Shown here in pieces: positions 1-11,188 of a DNA stretch of 64,000 bases (position 1 is the stretch's first letter; the number at the start of each line of letters is the position of its first letter). This DNA is from Agroathelia rolfsii. Its lineage: Eukaryota; Basidiomycota; Agaricomycetes; Amylocorticiales; Amylocorticiaceae. The stretch is from NCBI GenBank assembly GCA_018343915.1, contig JABRWF010000005.1, positions 3,817,001-3,881,000 of the forward strand, in the 5' to 3' direction. Below the pieces are notes generated by a model. It was not told where the DNA came from. It was given only the letters and a program-made list of their open reading frames with translations, and made no database searches. A program made the translations under genes and the position numbers.

Positions 1-776
1 AGTCACAGGTGTTTGGGGTTGTAATATTTGGATGCACCATGCCAGTACTAAAGAAACGTCAATATGTGTGTAAGAATGGAAGATAAAATACATACATGTA
101 ACATTAGATCGAACGTAAGGTGGTGAAGGACGCAGATATGTGGGCTCGTCAGCGGATCGAGGCAATGATGTGGAAATGTCAATAAAAGTCGTAGCGTCAT
201 GAATCGAGCGTGAAATGGTAACAGAATCCCTGGGACTAGAGAGAGGAAGTTAGCAAGTAAAGAAGAGAGATAGATTAAGAAACATACTTTGCAGGCCACC
301 CCAATGTATATCGTGTTCTGCTGATGCGAGTAGAGACATCAAACATTTCCACTAGTTGAGCCTCCTCCACTGAGGGATCCCAGTCCTGTCGTAGCTCTGG
401 GGTAACCAGAATGGCCTTCCATGTTTCGAGAGATAGTGTATCTTCAGGTAGGTTGACTTCAAGTACAGCACGGTAGACGGGCTCTCCCGACTTTTCGGTC
501 CTGCGATGTACAATGACGTCGGAGACGTCTGGTTGGGCCAGGGCACGACCTTTGCCCTTGGCGGTAGTGTTCAGCGCCGGGGCCTCCTTTGTCTGGGAAA
601 CCTTTTTCCATTCCGTTGGAGAATGCAGAGTCAATAGCTGGCGGAAACGACTCTCGGCGTCATCAAAGGCGGTGGACCAGGATTGGCGCAAGCTGTGTCA
701 ATGCGTCTGGGGTCAATAGAGCACCGAGACATATCTCGTATGGGAGCAGGACAGACCGATGGCCATCAGATGTCAT
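1..776 (-). CDS. START-like lipid-transfer domain protein (partial, one-base frameshift)
   Basis: The N-terminal part of a START/DUF3074-like fungal protein runs off the left edge of the window. Exons read 776-288, 235-96 and 47-1, with introns 236-287 and 48-95 (GTATGT donors). The start at 774-776 is the only upstream ATG that leads into the conserved segment. The visible protein has a hydrophobic N-terminus followed by DDAESRFRQLL, then WDPSVEEAQLVEMFDV and an ISRSIHDATTFIDISTS stretch. That pattern is typical of basidiomycete proteins with a START lipid-binding fold. After LLTPDALTQ the frame breaks near 692. Exon 1 is exactly one base too long for its splice phase, and removing one base restores LTQLRQSW. 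The family assignment is from memory of homologues; the lipid ligand is unknown. It is divergent from the pyridoxal kinase, with 244 bp of shared promoter region. Confidence 0.72.
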
Positions 777-1020
777 GAATATATATTGCTACAGCCAGAA
801 GTAAAATGAGATGAATGATGCAGATAACCCTCCAGACTGTCCTCTGCTGCCAATGGCAAGTTGGTGGCTGCTGCGACTGCCAGCACAAAGTCTCTGACGC
901 TTGTTTCCTTTGCCGGCTTTTGCTTCCGAATTTGACACATGGCTGTTACTTAGTTATTACTCTGCACCGTGACCTATCCTATTTCAATTTCATTGTTCAC
1001 CTTCTCACTACTAGTAGACA
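777..1020. promoter_or_regulatory. Bidirectional intergenic region
   Basis: These 244 bp separate the START-like gene (minus) from the pyridoxal kinase gene (plus) and must hold both promoters. I see no clear TATA box. Confidence 0.4.
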
Positions 1021-2336
1021 ATGAGCATTGTAGAATCCATAGAATCAAATCGTGTTATCAGTGTTCAATCTCATGTCTCCTATGGCTATGTAGGCGGAAA
1101 GGCTGCCGTCTTTCCCTTGCAATGCCTGGGTTATGATGTAGATGTAGGCGGTTAAACTTTTCAATCCACAAACACACTGCATGACTCATGTGCTTCTCAA
1201 GGTCGTCCACACTGTCAATTTCTCCAACCATGTCGGTAGGAGTCCTGCTATATAAAAACCCACGAGGCACTCCTGATTGATACGTTCTCGCAGGCTATGG
1301 CCGATTCGGAGGATCCAAGACATCGGCGACAGAGCTGACCAACATCTTTGATCAGCTTGAAAAGAATGGTCTTTTATCAGCAAATAGAATATTGACAGGT
1401 CTTTCTTCTAATATTCGTGCCCTTTCCATATTATTGAATCCTCTTTAGGCTATATAGCGGGTGCTGAGTCGTTGATCGCAGTTGCAGATGCCATCGAAAA
1501 GTTACGAACTTTGCGGCCAGATACAATCTATCTACTTGACCGTAAGTTAAGGTTAAGAATTGACACCTTTTTTCGGATACAAAATCTGACTCGGATTTGC
1601 AAATACAGCTGTTCTCGGAGATGCTGGTCGGCTATATGTCGCGGCAGACACCATCCCTGTCTACAAGTCCTTGTTACCCTATTCGACTGTCATCACTCCC
1701 AATTGGTTTGAAGTGGAAACATTAACTGATGTCCCGCTGACGAGTCTGGAGTCACTCCGCAAGGCCCTGCAAATCCTGCACCAGGATTACCGCGTCCCTA
1801 ATATCGCAATCAGCTCATTGCCACTGCAAGGATGGCTCTGGGATGTACTGCCTAAGCCTGTGCAGCCTCCATCCATTGAAGACGTCCCATATCTCGTTTG
1901 CATAACTTCGTCATCTAATGTGATTGAAAACTCATCACCCTCGACCGTCTACGTTCACGCTTTTGAGCAAATACCAGGATACTTCACTGGCGTCGGCGAT
2001 CTCTTCTCTGCCCTTCTCCTAGCACATTACCATCCGTCTCAGGAACCAGAGCAACTTTTGGGCGTATCACAAACCCCTCTATCCTATGCTGCCTCCCTTG
2101 CTACCACAAAAACCCGAGCAGTCTTATCACTGACTCATGAATATGCTCTGAAACTTCCGGAAGAAGATCGGCAGCCTTCAGATGCAGAAGCAGACGCAGC
2201 CGATCCAAATAGGAAAGTGAGGAGAATGCGGGGGCGGGAGCTAAGGGTCATACAAGGGCAGGATATCATCCGTGGTGTCGCTCCGGGGGTCAAAATGGAA
2301 CGCTTGCAACCTTGGACAGACTTTTGGTCCGAGTAA
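1021..2336 (+). CDS. Pyridoxal kinase (PdxK/BUD16-like)
   Basis: It phosphorylates pyridoxal, pyridoxine and pyridoxamine with ATP in the cytosolic vitamin B6 salvage pathway. Five exons (1021-1143, 1202-1235, 1294-1398, 1449-1541, 1609-2336) join in frame to a 360-aa protein. Visible ribokinase-superfamily features are the N-terminal [17 protein letters not shown] substrate loop, [14 protein letters not shown], the [12 protein letters not shown] motif, [11 protein letters not shown], and the [12 protein letters not shown] anion-hole/catalytic-Asp motif near residue 215. In eukaryotic enzymes that motif is usually GTGDLF. A charged C-terminal tail (about residues 290-330, [18 protein letters not shown]) is longer than in animal enzymes. 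All introns are GT-AG and 50-67 nt. The start is the first ATG and opens directly into the conserved N-terminus. No break was seen. Confidence 0.93.
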
Positions 2337-3024
2337 GACATTTACACCCGATATTCTTCAATATAGATCGTATCAGAAATACTGCTTTTGCTCCAATTTA
2401 ATCGTTGCATTTGTATGTAACAATCATGGTTTTTGAAAAGCTGCTAGTAATGAGCCATATGACGTCTTTTCTTTTCTTTTTTTTAAGCTGATCTAATGAC
2501 TCGATTTATGACCCCGAGTTATCATCGGTGGCATTCAGTGCAGCACTCACTTGTATGTTCTCAGCAGTATCTACCAACTCCTGAATGGCCTGAGTTTTTA
2601 TCCGCCGCATCCATTGTTTACAATGTGTTCATTAGATTACCAAAAGGAGTCAGGAATCTATCGGATAGTACATACGTATACATGATTCAGCCTATGACAA
2701 GCAAATATACCAAAAAAAAAAAGCCAACATATTTCGGACAGGATGTAATCAGCATTTAGGCGAAATTAAGTATCGGGATGGCTAGGATGTTCACATATCA
2801 TGGAGTAATAGGAGAGAGAGCGCGGAAATCAAAAGTAGTAATCATGACGGCAAGCCAGTGAAGAGATGATGAGCTCTTGCATCCACTGTTCCTCTATAGC
2901 AGTATTGGGAGATGAGGCTTCGTTTCCGGTCCTACATCAGGAAGAAACTCATCCGAGTTGTGAATGGGATGCATGGCTATGCTGTTTGCGTCGTCGGCCT
3001 GAATCAAGTCATCACGATGGCTGC
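2337..3024. other. Intergenic region, nothing recognised
   Basis: About 690 bp between the pyridoxal kinase stop and the convergent DUF6534 gene. It is AT-rich with an A10 run at 2711-2720. I see no coding or repeat structure. Confidence 0.5.
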
Positions 3025-4420
3025 TTATGCGTCCTGTCCGCATATCCCGAACATTGCGTTGCGCAATACCCTTTCTCTGCAATGACTGGTACTATTAAAA
3101 TGAGATTTTGAGCCAATGTGAAAGAAGGAGAAGTTATCCAAGAGACACACAGAAAATTGATGGCCCGAGGACGGAGATGAGGAATTAGTGAATCCAGTAA
3201 CAAGGGTGCCCGTCCCGGTGTTGAGAATATCACGCAAATCTTGTCGACCAAGTAATGTATATAAGACTGACAACGTGTATACATGTGACATGGAGTATTG
3301 AACCAACAGACTAGTGATAGGCTTGTCGTTAGCTTTAATCAACGAAAGATGCCCAAGTCACGCCAATAGGGACTTACTAGTAACCTGAAGGAGCCAGGGC
3401 GGTAAACTATCATAGTCAAGTTGTTTTTATTTTTTGCCCTTCTTAAACGGAAATCACTAAGTGTGCTCACGAGAATTAGATTTAAGATAGCACAAACAGC
3501 TGTGAGAGAGCCTGTTTCAATGGTTGTCCGTCGAAGCCGCGAAAGCATCACGTTAGTGCTGCGAAGAATAGTGCCGGTATTACTTGTGCGCCAGAGGTGA
3601 ACAGCTAGAAAGGCAGCGATGCCCATGTCACAAACGGCAGTCTACGTAAACACAATTGGCGTCAAGGTTCAAACAAAGAGGATTCAGTTAGTACCGAAAT
3701 AAGCCAAGTAGCGCCAGGGACTACTGCTCCAGACATTTTACTTAGCCTCCCGAGGACAAAGGAGAAAACGGATGCTCTGTTGCGCAGTGTACAGGACATG
3801 AGTCTGGTGCATGAGAGGATATTTAAAAAAAGCAAGGAACGTACGTGATTCCAGAAGCGAAAGCAAAAAGCGCAACTATTAAGAGTAAGATAAATTTAAG
3901 TGACCAGCCAATTGTTTGTACAAGTAAACACGAACCAATTGCTAAAAAGATAACAAAGAGTAAAGAGCGTGTCATTGTCCAACATCGAGCAATGTAGAAT
4001 ATGTGCGCAATTAGGGCTACCAAGGCAGTTACGCCTGGTTCAGCCCATGAGGTCCAACCTTGAAGGTCGAATTTATCGAAATTACCGAAATAGAGTATCG
4101 TGGTTCGGTAGATTGCCATACTGCCAAAATTTGGTGAGTATGCGGGCCATTTTTGTTTTTGGAAGATTCTTTGATATACAGACGCACAAATTTGTGACGC
4201 CAAGGAAAATGTTAAGGACAACCAGTGAAGTGACGGTTGATCGAACGAAGCGGTTGTCACAGCAAAAGTGGTAGCGAAAATATGTAGTTGCCTGAGAGCA
4301 CATAATGCCCAATAAAAGGTATTCAATCATTATGCCCGTGAGCATAGGACCTAAGCTGGCAGACACTATGGAAGCGGGAGGTAAAACAACAGCAATTAAT
4401 TCTTCGGTTTTCATCGCCAT
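3025..4420 (-). CDS. DUF6534-type multi-pass membrane protein
   Basis: The predicted 358-aa polytopic membrane protein belongs to a basidiomycete-expanded family of unknown function. Six exons (4420-4188, 4120-3845, 3776-3695, 3641-3471, 3406-3378, 3310-3025) join in frame. The N-terminus has the family's SLGPMLTGIMIEYLLLGIMC segment. Hydrophobic helices follow (ALVALIAHIFYIARCW, FILLLIVALFAFASGIT). The C-terminal signature is RRTTIETGSLTAVCAILNLIL, then YTLSVLYTLLGRQDLRDILN. The tiny 29-nt exon 5 is supported because its inclusion restores both frame and family pattern. The last about 65 residues after the final helix are Ser-rich and less certain. The gene is divergent from the first F-box gene, with 511 bp between. 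A role in sensing or transport has been guessed for the family, but none is established. Confidence 0.82.
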
Positions 4421-4931
4421 TTATGTATCTTGCAGAGCGAAGTAGCTTGTGTTGATTATGAATGCCGCCCAGGATACACGAGATGGGGGCGAGAGTTTCT
4501 CAACAATGGACCAACGCGAATGTGGCTCAAGGCAATATAGAAAACCCCATGCTGAAAAGAAGTGGTGAGGGATATACAAGGAGCAATAACACCAGAATGG
4601 AGCGCCAAGTACATTAAGATTAGCCGCAGGGGTGAGCAAGAGAAGTCGACTAACAATAAACCCTCTTTGGCATTAATCAGTGAGTGTATGCACCTTTCCA
4701 AAAAAGGGTGCATTGGTCACGACTTTGCGACTGCTCTTGATTATGTAATAGGTACTGTCCGAAATCGGGTCACCGACAGCACCGTGACCATCAATACTAG
4801 TTCAGGCTCGCTGGCAGGCTTCAAGTTGTACTACTAGTAAGTCCTTCATGTCGGTTCTCAAACAGGTTGAACTCTGAATATATCTCATCCATTCATCTGA
4901 AGGTGCTCGTGAGGTTGCCTAGCACAATATA
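4421..4931. other. Divergent intergenic region
   Basis: About 510 bp between the DUF6534 gene (minus) and the F-box gene (plus). Short open frames on both strands lack family resemblance. Nothing else was seen. Confidence 0.45.
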
Positions 4932-6773
4932 ATGGCGAATCTTCACGAACTTGGGAGCTACGTTTGTCATACAGCAAACTCAGAGCTGCCGAGTCCATCG
5001 ACAGAGCGGCTCAAGCATGACCAGGACGAGATAGATGGTCATATAGATGTCTTACTAGCTAAAATCCAGCGACTCCGGACATTGCGCAACAACAATGCAC
5101 TGATAAACACTAAGCTCCCTCCCGAAATCCTTTCCAGGGTGTTTTACTGCGCCAAACCTTCTTATGATCCTGCGGGGCACGCTTACTTCGAGAATAGTGA
5201 CACACAACTGCTAGGTTGGATCAAAAGCATATCTCATGTCTGCAGTCACTGGCGCCTTACCGCACTTTCTCGACCATCTCTCTGGGTTGGCGAACTTCCC
5301 AAGCAGATAGAGTTGATACAATTGTTCCTCGAAAGATCGAAAGCTCTTCCCATCGTGCTTGGATGGGATATCACCGCCTTTATGGTTCTCCACACGCACG
5401 CATATACGATCATTTCTCCGCATTTTCAAAGGACTGGGGCGCTTTACCTCAGATTATCCTTGAGTGAACCGAAACTCATGGATATTCTTGATGCTAACAT
5501 GCCACATCTAAAAGTCCTCGATTTGCAGTTAGATCTCGAAGACGCATCCGCACAAGATGTCCATCCCGTTTTTGCCCCAAGGCCTACAACCCAAATACAA
5601 AGTTTGATCCTGGGATTCGTCATATTTGATTGGCGCTATGTTGAAATGCCCAATCTAACGGTCCTCAAACTCATCCGGATTCCAACTATGAACCTTAACG
5701 CTTCTGCAACTGTACAGCAGATCCTTAATGTACTAAAGCTTTCTCCTAGACTCCAGGTGCTTGACCTCCGGAACGTTACAAGTCATGACGACAACCGTAA
5801 TCAGAGTATAGATGCATCAGGGCTTCGACTGCCAGAGCTCAGATATCTTTCTCTTTTGCTCAAAGAAACGTTACTTACCAGGGCATTACTCACCCCCGAA
5901 GTATTGCCAAACCTAGAAACCATTTGCTGTGTATCAGGAACCGATGACGAACCAACGTTGGTTTCCCTCTTCGTTTCATTTGCTCGAGTCATGAAACGTC
6001 GGCCTTTTCTCTATATCTCTGTTTCGGTCGTCTACCGGGATGAACAAGGGGGGAGTATGGAAGTTAGGGCCTGTGACATTGACGCGAAAGAATCTATGTT
6101 TGGCGTTATGTGGGATAACGGTCGGGACTTTGACCTTGCAGGAGATATTCTTCTCTGCATGGAGGAACTAGATTTAGAGCCCCTTATCGAGTTCCAGTGC
6201 ATTATGGCCCAGTCGTGTTCGAAAGCATGGTGGAGGCGCATGCTAGGCCGCGCAATAAAGCTTACAACTCTGCGCACCGATGCTCTCATAAATCCGGATG
6301 GTCTCATATCCGCTTTGAATCCAGAGTGTGCTGAAAAAACTGCGATCAGCGGTTCCCACTGGCATGTAGGCGCGTCGGGCCTTGGAGGTCAAAACAGTAC
6401 TGATGGTGCCCTCAACAATGATGATAACCGATGCCCATCGATTTTTCTTCCTTCCTTGTCAAATTTGACGTTCTATGAACCAAACCTCGTCCCTAATGTT
6501 TCTCGAAATGGAACTCGCCACAGTACACAATATGAGAACGGGTCGCTTGAACATCTTACATACTGCCTGAAGCGACGGGTGGAAGACGACTTTATGTTAA
6601 ACACTCTCCTACTCACGGGATTGGTCGATAGCGAGCGAGAATTGAGCACATCTTTCTTAGAAAATTATGTAGAGCACCTTAAGTTTGAAGATGGAATATA
6701 CGATACGGCACAGTATGAGGACGATGAGGCTTGGGATGAGATGGAGTATGAGCTTGACTTTCCTGAAATATGA
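4932..6773 (+). CDS. F-box protein, paralogue A
   Basis: A single-exon gene for a 613-aa protein. After an N-terminal charged helix (about residues 24-54, probably coiled coil) comes an F-box-like domain: LINTKLPPEILSRVF at about 57-71, then HVCSHWRLTALSRPSLW at about 100-116. This matches the LPxEIL...W/C...Wxx-ALSxPxLW pattern of agaricomycete F-box proteins. The rest is leucine-rich and repeat-like (LKVLDLQLDL, LQVLDLRNVT), suggesting a degenerate LRR substrate-binding region. The C-terminus is acidic. F-box proteins act as substrate receptors of SCF ubiquitin ligases; the substrate here is unknown. Paralogue B at 7286 shares the same layout, including the KAWWRRMLGRAIKLTTLRTD block and the C-terminal LKRRVEDDF block. 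The ATG follows an in-frame stop region and fits the paralogue start. Confidence 0.88.
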   Translation: MANLHELGSYVCHTANSELPSPSTERLKHDQDEIDGHIDVLLAKIQRLRTLRNNNALINTKLPPEILSRVFYCAKPSYDPAGHAYFENSDTQLLGWIKSISHVCSHWRLTALSRPSLWVGELPKQIELIQLFLERSKALPIVLGWDITAFMVLHTHAYTIISPHFQRTGALYLRLSLSEPKLMDILDANMPHLKVLDLQLDLEDASAQDVHPVFAPRPTTQIQSLILGFVIFDWRYVEMPNLTVLKLIRIPTMNLNASATVQQILNVLKLSPRLQVLDLRNVTSHDDNRNQSIDASGLRLPELRYLSLLLKETLLTRALLTPEVLPNLETICCVSGTDDEPTLVSLFVSFARVMKRRPFLYISVSVVYRDEQGGSMEVRACDIDAKESMFGVMWDNGRDFDLAGDILLCMEELDLEPLIEFQCIMAQSCSKAWWRRMLGRAIKLTTLRTDALINPDGLISALNPECAEKTAISGSHWHVGASGLGGQNSTDGALNNDDNRCPSIFLPSLSNLTFYEPNLVPNVSRNGTRHSTQYENGSLEHLTYCLKRRVEDDFMLNTLLLTGLVDSERELSTSFLENYVEHLKFEDGIYDTAQYEDDEAWDEMEYELDFPEI

Positions 6774-7285
6774 TATATTCGCTTCTTATTCATCATGTAT
6801 TTTTTTGTTTTGTTTTTAAGTGTACATCAAAGGACTGAAGAATCAAATTTGACTATCCGATTCATGTGCTTATATCCAGAAAATTTAATCGTCGATATGA
6901 TAGAAGCATTGGTTAGAGTGAGTGAGCCAATCTAATCACGTTGTACCGATATCGATGGCGCAATCACGATTCGCGATTCAGCTCAAAGTCGTATTGCCTT
7001 TCAAGTGGTCCTAACACTCAAGTAATCAAGTACTCGAGCTTCTTAAGATCCAATTGAAATCCTAGTGGTCTAGTACGCGTAAACTTCGTTTTCAAACAAG
7101 CAACTTAAGCTTATATGGATATTGCCTCAAGTTTTGTGACTTGTAGCACACTTCTTACCACTGGAGTGTCTCCAGTTCACTCTTTTCACTAGTAGCAAAC
7201 AATCTACTAGTATTTTACTCACAGGTAGGCATCCATTGGAATTTCTTGCGCTTAAACCGTGAAACATATCAGTATTGACTAGATA
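6774..7285. other. Intergenic region
   Basis: About 510 bp between two tandem F-box genes. It begins with a T-rich 3' region. No further feature was seen. Confidence 0.5.
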
Positions 7286-9067
7286 ATGTCGGTACATCAA
7301 GGATCGGAAAGAAACGATTCTTGGTTAGGTTCTTTGGAAGAGCTGTCGAGCCCATTAACAGAGCAACTCAGGCGTAAGCGTACTAAAATAGACGAACGTA
7401 TCGGCATGCTACTCGATGAACTTCGCAGCTTCCGAGCTCTCCACAATACGAAGACACTCATCAATTCAAAGCTTCCTCCCGAAATTCTTTCCAAAATCTT
7501 CTCCTTTGTCAAGTTTCTTCATCAGCCCAAACGAAAGCCTTCGTTTTTTGATCCAGAGAAGAATAGAAAGTTGTTTGGCTGGATCAAATGTACATCTCAT
7601 GTCTGTGAATATTGGCGTTTAATTGCACTTTCCACTCCATCGCTTTGGGTCAACGGGCTTCCGAGCAGTACTGACGCGATAGAGGCATTTCTCGAGAGAT
7701 CAAAAGAACTGCCTATTGCTCTTGAGTCATATGCTATAGGCAAGATGTGGTCATCCCCGGAGATACATTCAATCATCTTCCCGCACATACGTAGGGTAAG
7801 GGAACTTTCTGTCAGCACAGACCTATCCACCGTTCCAAAGGTTGTCGATCTTCTCAACATCAATATGCCACATCTTGAAGCCATAGACCTGCACGCATCA
7901 CCTTATAGAGCTAATGGAGAAGTCTCACTTTGCGTAGAGATCCCCGACCCCACGATTTTCCAACATGTGCGGATCCTAAAACTCGTCTCATTTGGGTTTC
8001 GCTGGAATCAGGTCGGCCTTCGCGATCTTACCGTACTGCAACTTTCTGGACACTTGCATCCACATCTTCGTCCATCCGTCCACCAGATAATCGATGCTCT
8101 AAGGCTCTCCCCCGGTCTCCAGGAACTTCATCTAAGATATGTTGTCCATGGTGATGCCAGTATACCCAACGTCGTAGTAAAAGGGCTCTACTTACCCGAG
8201 CTCGTGGACCTTGTGCTTGATACCGATGGAGCAACACTTGCGACAATAATAATCAATCCTTTGGTACTCCCCAAAGTAGAGACAATACATCTTTCAATAT
8301 CAACAAATGACGAATCAACAATAGCCAGTCTTCTGCTCTCCTTTTCACGAGCTCTCAAACGTCGGTTATTGACTAACATAGATGTTTTTGAATGCCGTAA
8401 TCAAGAAAACCGAACACTCCTGTTGATGGCCTATGGGTTCTCCTATAGCAATGACATCGTTTTTTCTAATACATGGGATGGTGACAACAACGAAGATGTC
8501 GATATCGCTGGCATGGTTCTTTCCTGTTTAGAAGAATTCGACTTGAACTCGCTCATCGAATTCAAATGTCTTTTTGACCGACCTGTTTCGGAACAATGGT
8601 GGAGACAGATGTTCTATCTCGCAGTCAACCTAGAAAATCTACGCACTGAGGGCCTCAAAAACCCAGGTGGTCTAATATCCGCTCTAACCCCTGAACTTAT
8701 CGCAGAAACTACGAGCTCATCTGAAACAGATGTCCCAGATTCCGGAGAAGATGAGGAAAGCAGGACTATGTATATTTACAACCGATTGCGTTCGGTGTTG
8801 CTTCCATTCCTGTTTACGTTGACATTTGCGGCAGCCTCGTTCACTCCCTCTACCTCACAAGGGTGGGCCACGGACAGCACTCCATATGAGGATGGATCGC
8901 TCGATCATCTTGCTCGTTGTCTGAAGAAGAGAAGGGACTGCGGCGCTATACAACACACACTCCAGCTACTGCAAATAAGCAATGATATACGAGAGTCAAG
9001 TCATCATCTTAGGCAATTTGTACACCATCTTGAATTTGAAGGCCGGATAATGTTTGATTGGGATTAA
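7286..9067 (+). CDS. F-box protein, paralogue B
   Basis: A single-exon gene for a 593-aa protein and clear paralogue of the gene at 4932. Shared blocks are the N-terminal SSPLTEQLRRKRTKIDERIG helix, the F-box LINSKLPPEILSKIFSF (about 59-75), HVCEYWRLIALSTPSLWV, EAFLERSKELPIAL, NMPHLEAIDLH, SEQWWRQMF and a C-terminal HLARCLKKRRDCG...VHHLEFEG block. An F-box plus degenerate LRR layout predicts an SCF substrate adaptor. Both copies are intronless, which fits tandem duplication. The two proteins differ widely at the residue level, so the duplication is old or fast-evolving. The substrate cannot be read from the sequence. Confidence 0.88.
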   Translation: MSVHQGSERNDSWLGSLEELSSPLTEQLRRKRTKIDERIGMLLDELRSFRALHNTKTLINSKLPPEILSKIFSFVKFLHQPKRKPSFFDPEKNRKLFGWIKCTSHVCEYWRLIALSTPSLWVNGLPSSTDAIEAFLERSKELPIALESYAIGKMWSSPEIHSIIFPHIRRVRELSVSTDLSTVPKVVDLLNINMPHLEAIDLHASPYRANGEVSLCVEIPDPTIFQHVRILKLVSFGFRWNQVGLRDLTVLQLSGHLHPHLRPSVHQIIDALRLSPGLQELHLRYVVHGDASIPNVVVKGLYLPELVDLVLDTDGATLATIIINPLVLPKVETIHLSISTNDESTIASLLLSFSRALKRRLLTNIDVFECRNQENRTLLLMAYGFSYSNDIVFSNTWDGDNNEDVDIAGMVLSCLEEFDLNSLIEFKCLFDRPVSEQWWRQMFYLAVNLENLRTEGLKNPGGLISALTPELIAETTSSSETDVPDSGEDEESRTMYIYNRLRSVLLPFLFTLTFAAASFTPSTSQGWATDSTPYEDGSLDHLARCLKKRRDCGAIQHTLQLLQISNDIRESSHHLRQFVHHLEFEGRIMFDWD

Positions 9068-9749
9068 GGCTTGTAAGTAATCTCTAGATTTACTCCTGTG
9101 TTGGATAATAACAGCCTCTGTATATCTACAGGATGTTTGATCTGCATTACTAGTATTCTTTGCATAGTTTCCTTCGTGCTATGATATAGCAATCAATTGA
9201 AAATTGAGCTCATGCTCTATTGTAAACTATGAAAGAACGGTCCACGTGTCAATACAAAAAGTTGGCAAGTTGAAATTTGATTGCAATTGTATAAGGTCTC
9301 AAAAAACATTTTGTAAACCAATGATTCCGAGCCTCTAACCAGAAAAGTATTTGCATCCAACAAACTGAAGAGTAGTAAAAGTGAGGGTGAGATGGAGTAG
9401 TTTCAGAGCGCGTAAGGACAACGATTCCGCCATAAATTCAGCGAAAAGAAAAAGAAGGTAATAGTAGTGCAGCTAGAAACGAAACAAGGGTGACGCGCAT
9501 AAGTCAAGTTTGTCATCGGTGCTTACTCAGGCCTCAGGTGTCCTTCCCACCGGCACATCCTTTTGTAGGCGAATTTCAAGTATAATCTGACTGAAACCAC
9601 CACATACACCTACCCCTTCTCTGCTAGTATACGATAATCTAAGAATTTCCTTCACATCGCGACTTCCGGTCCATATTTATTCGATTCCAGCTGTTATACG
9701 GATACTCAACCCAGGCCTCTTCTGAGGGGGCCGCGTTTTGGAAACTGCA
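9068..9749. other. Intergenic region
   Basis: About 680 bp between F-box genes. It is AT-rich and no feature was identified. Confidence 0.5.
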
Positions 9750-11015
9750 ATGGTTGCTTCACCCATGTCTCTTCCGTCTGAGCTTTGGCTCGAAATTTTT
9801 GGCATCGTCACCTACCTATATCCAAGGTATTACCCCGAAGACGCGGTCACATACTGGCCATATCAAACTATTATCGACTATGACCCTTTGGTTGCTCGTC
9901 GTGTTGTTGAGAAGCATACACGAGCCATAGGCCTTGTGTGCAAGACATGGAGAAGGATCGCTTTTCCTATACTATACCGACATGCCATCGTCAATCGACG
10001 CCTGCTATCAGCTCTTTGCGATCCAAAGCACGTCGACTTCGACCCAGATCTGTCCAGTCTGATTCGACACATCACAATAAATCAGAATACTTTGTCTCTC
10101 TCACGAGAGGATGTACATCATATTTTCTCAAAATCGAGCAGCACGACAATATGTTCTATTCAATGGTCGTCACTTCTGGAGTCTCATCTGACGAAGAACT
10201 CTCTCTTGAATCAATACAATGCCGGCCCTCCTACACGCATGGCATCCAGTTTCAGCCTTCATCTTCGGCGACTGGATTGGTTCGTAACGTTTGATGATAC
10301 GAATCTACCTCAACTTCCATGGCAACTTACCCAAATACTGAGCTCCATGGAGAACCTTGAGTATCTCAGCATAGTTCAGATCAATGCCCCGCGCCGACTT
10401 CATACGAATGCATGGGATGAATCCGTCATCGTCGGCAAGCTACCGGCTCTCACCACCCTTCATCTCCGCACGTCCATGAAACAATATTTGGTTCTTTTGG
10501 ATTCCTTCGCCAGTTGGGATCTACCCAAGTTGCTTAATCTCAAGCTGGACGCGCCTGTGAGAGAAGCCTCTTCTTTCTGGGACCTATATGGACCCCAACT
10601 CAAGACCCTTGAACTGGGATATACTCTCTTTTTTGGAGAGGATGATGACCATCCTCCTGGAGAAATGCTCCTCACATGCATAAATCTAGAAGAGATTTGC
10701 TATTTCATGTTCAGCATGATTCCCCCAACACACCTGACGCTATCGTCGCAGCGACATCCAAAACTCAAATATATTCGCCTGCACACATACGCCGAGGGTG
10801 CGATTGTGCCTTCCTACATTGATTATGACGAGCTTCTACTCCAAACCGCCCAGGCACACTTCAATGGATGGTGTGACATCGTTGAAGAATCATCGCAAGC
10901 AGCTTTCATTCTGCATGCGCCAAGAATGAACAGGGCAGCCTGGAACCGTCATGAATGGCGTCTCTCTCGGCGTACATCAGTTCTAGAACTTGTCAACGGC
11001 GAAGAGCAGTGGTAA
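9750..11015 (+). CDS. F-box protein, third type
   Basis: A single-exon gene for a 421-aa protein. I chose the ATG at 9750 because it places the F-box at the very N-terminus, as usual. MSLPSELWLEIFGIVTYLYP is followed by RAIGLVCKTWRRIAFPILYR at about residues 55-75, the canonical second half of the domain. The remainder contains leucine-rich segments (MENLEYLSIVQIN, LKTLELGYTLFF, LTTLHLRTSMK) like other agaricomycete F-box/LRR-like proteins. It lacks the N-terminal helix and the WW..M and LKRR blocks of paralogues A and B, so it belongs to a different F-box subfamily despite its position. Predicted SCF substrate adaptor; target unknown. Confidence 0.87.
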   Translation: MVASPMSLPSELWLEIFGIVTYLYPRYYPEDAVTYWPYQTIIDYDPLVARRVVEKHTRAIGLVCKTWRRIAFPILYRHAIVNRRLLSALCDPKHVDFDPDLSSLIRHITINQNTLSLSREDVHHIFSKSSSTTICSIQWSSLLESHLTKNSLLNQYNAGPPTRMASSFSLHLRRLDWFVTFDDTNLPQLPWQLTQILSSMENLEYLSIVQINAPRRLHTNAWDESVIVGKLPALTTLHLRTSMKQYLVLLDSFASWDLPKLLNLKLDAPVREASSFWDLYGPQLKTLELGYTLFFGEDDDHPPGEMLLTCINLEEICYFMFSMIPPTHLTLSSQRHPKLKYIRLHTYAEGAIVPSYIDYDELLLQTAQAHFNGWCDIVEESSQAAFILHAPRMNRAAWNRHEWRLSRRTSVLELVNGEEQW

Positions 11016-11188
11016 TATGGGGCGGTAACCAGGGATATCAACGGGTAGACTTATTCCATGCATATTTCTTACATTGATGTAATTGCATAAGAATATATCT
11101 TGTTAGCACATGCCAGAGATCATACAAGATCCCATTAGTCCTATCTTATCAAATTTAACCATTCCGCAGACATCATCCTTTTTATGGA
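11016..11188. other. Short intergenic region
   Basis: A 3' flank of the third F-box gene leading into the decayed F-box copy. No feature was seen. Confidence 0.4.

Noticed and set aside
655..776. A short intron to explain the START-like frameshift
   Set aside because: Only candidates of 32-64 nt with poor donors fit, and each deletes conserved residues. A one-base change explains all the data.
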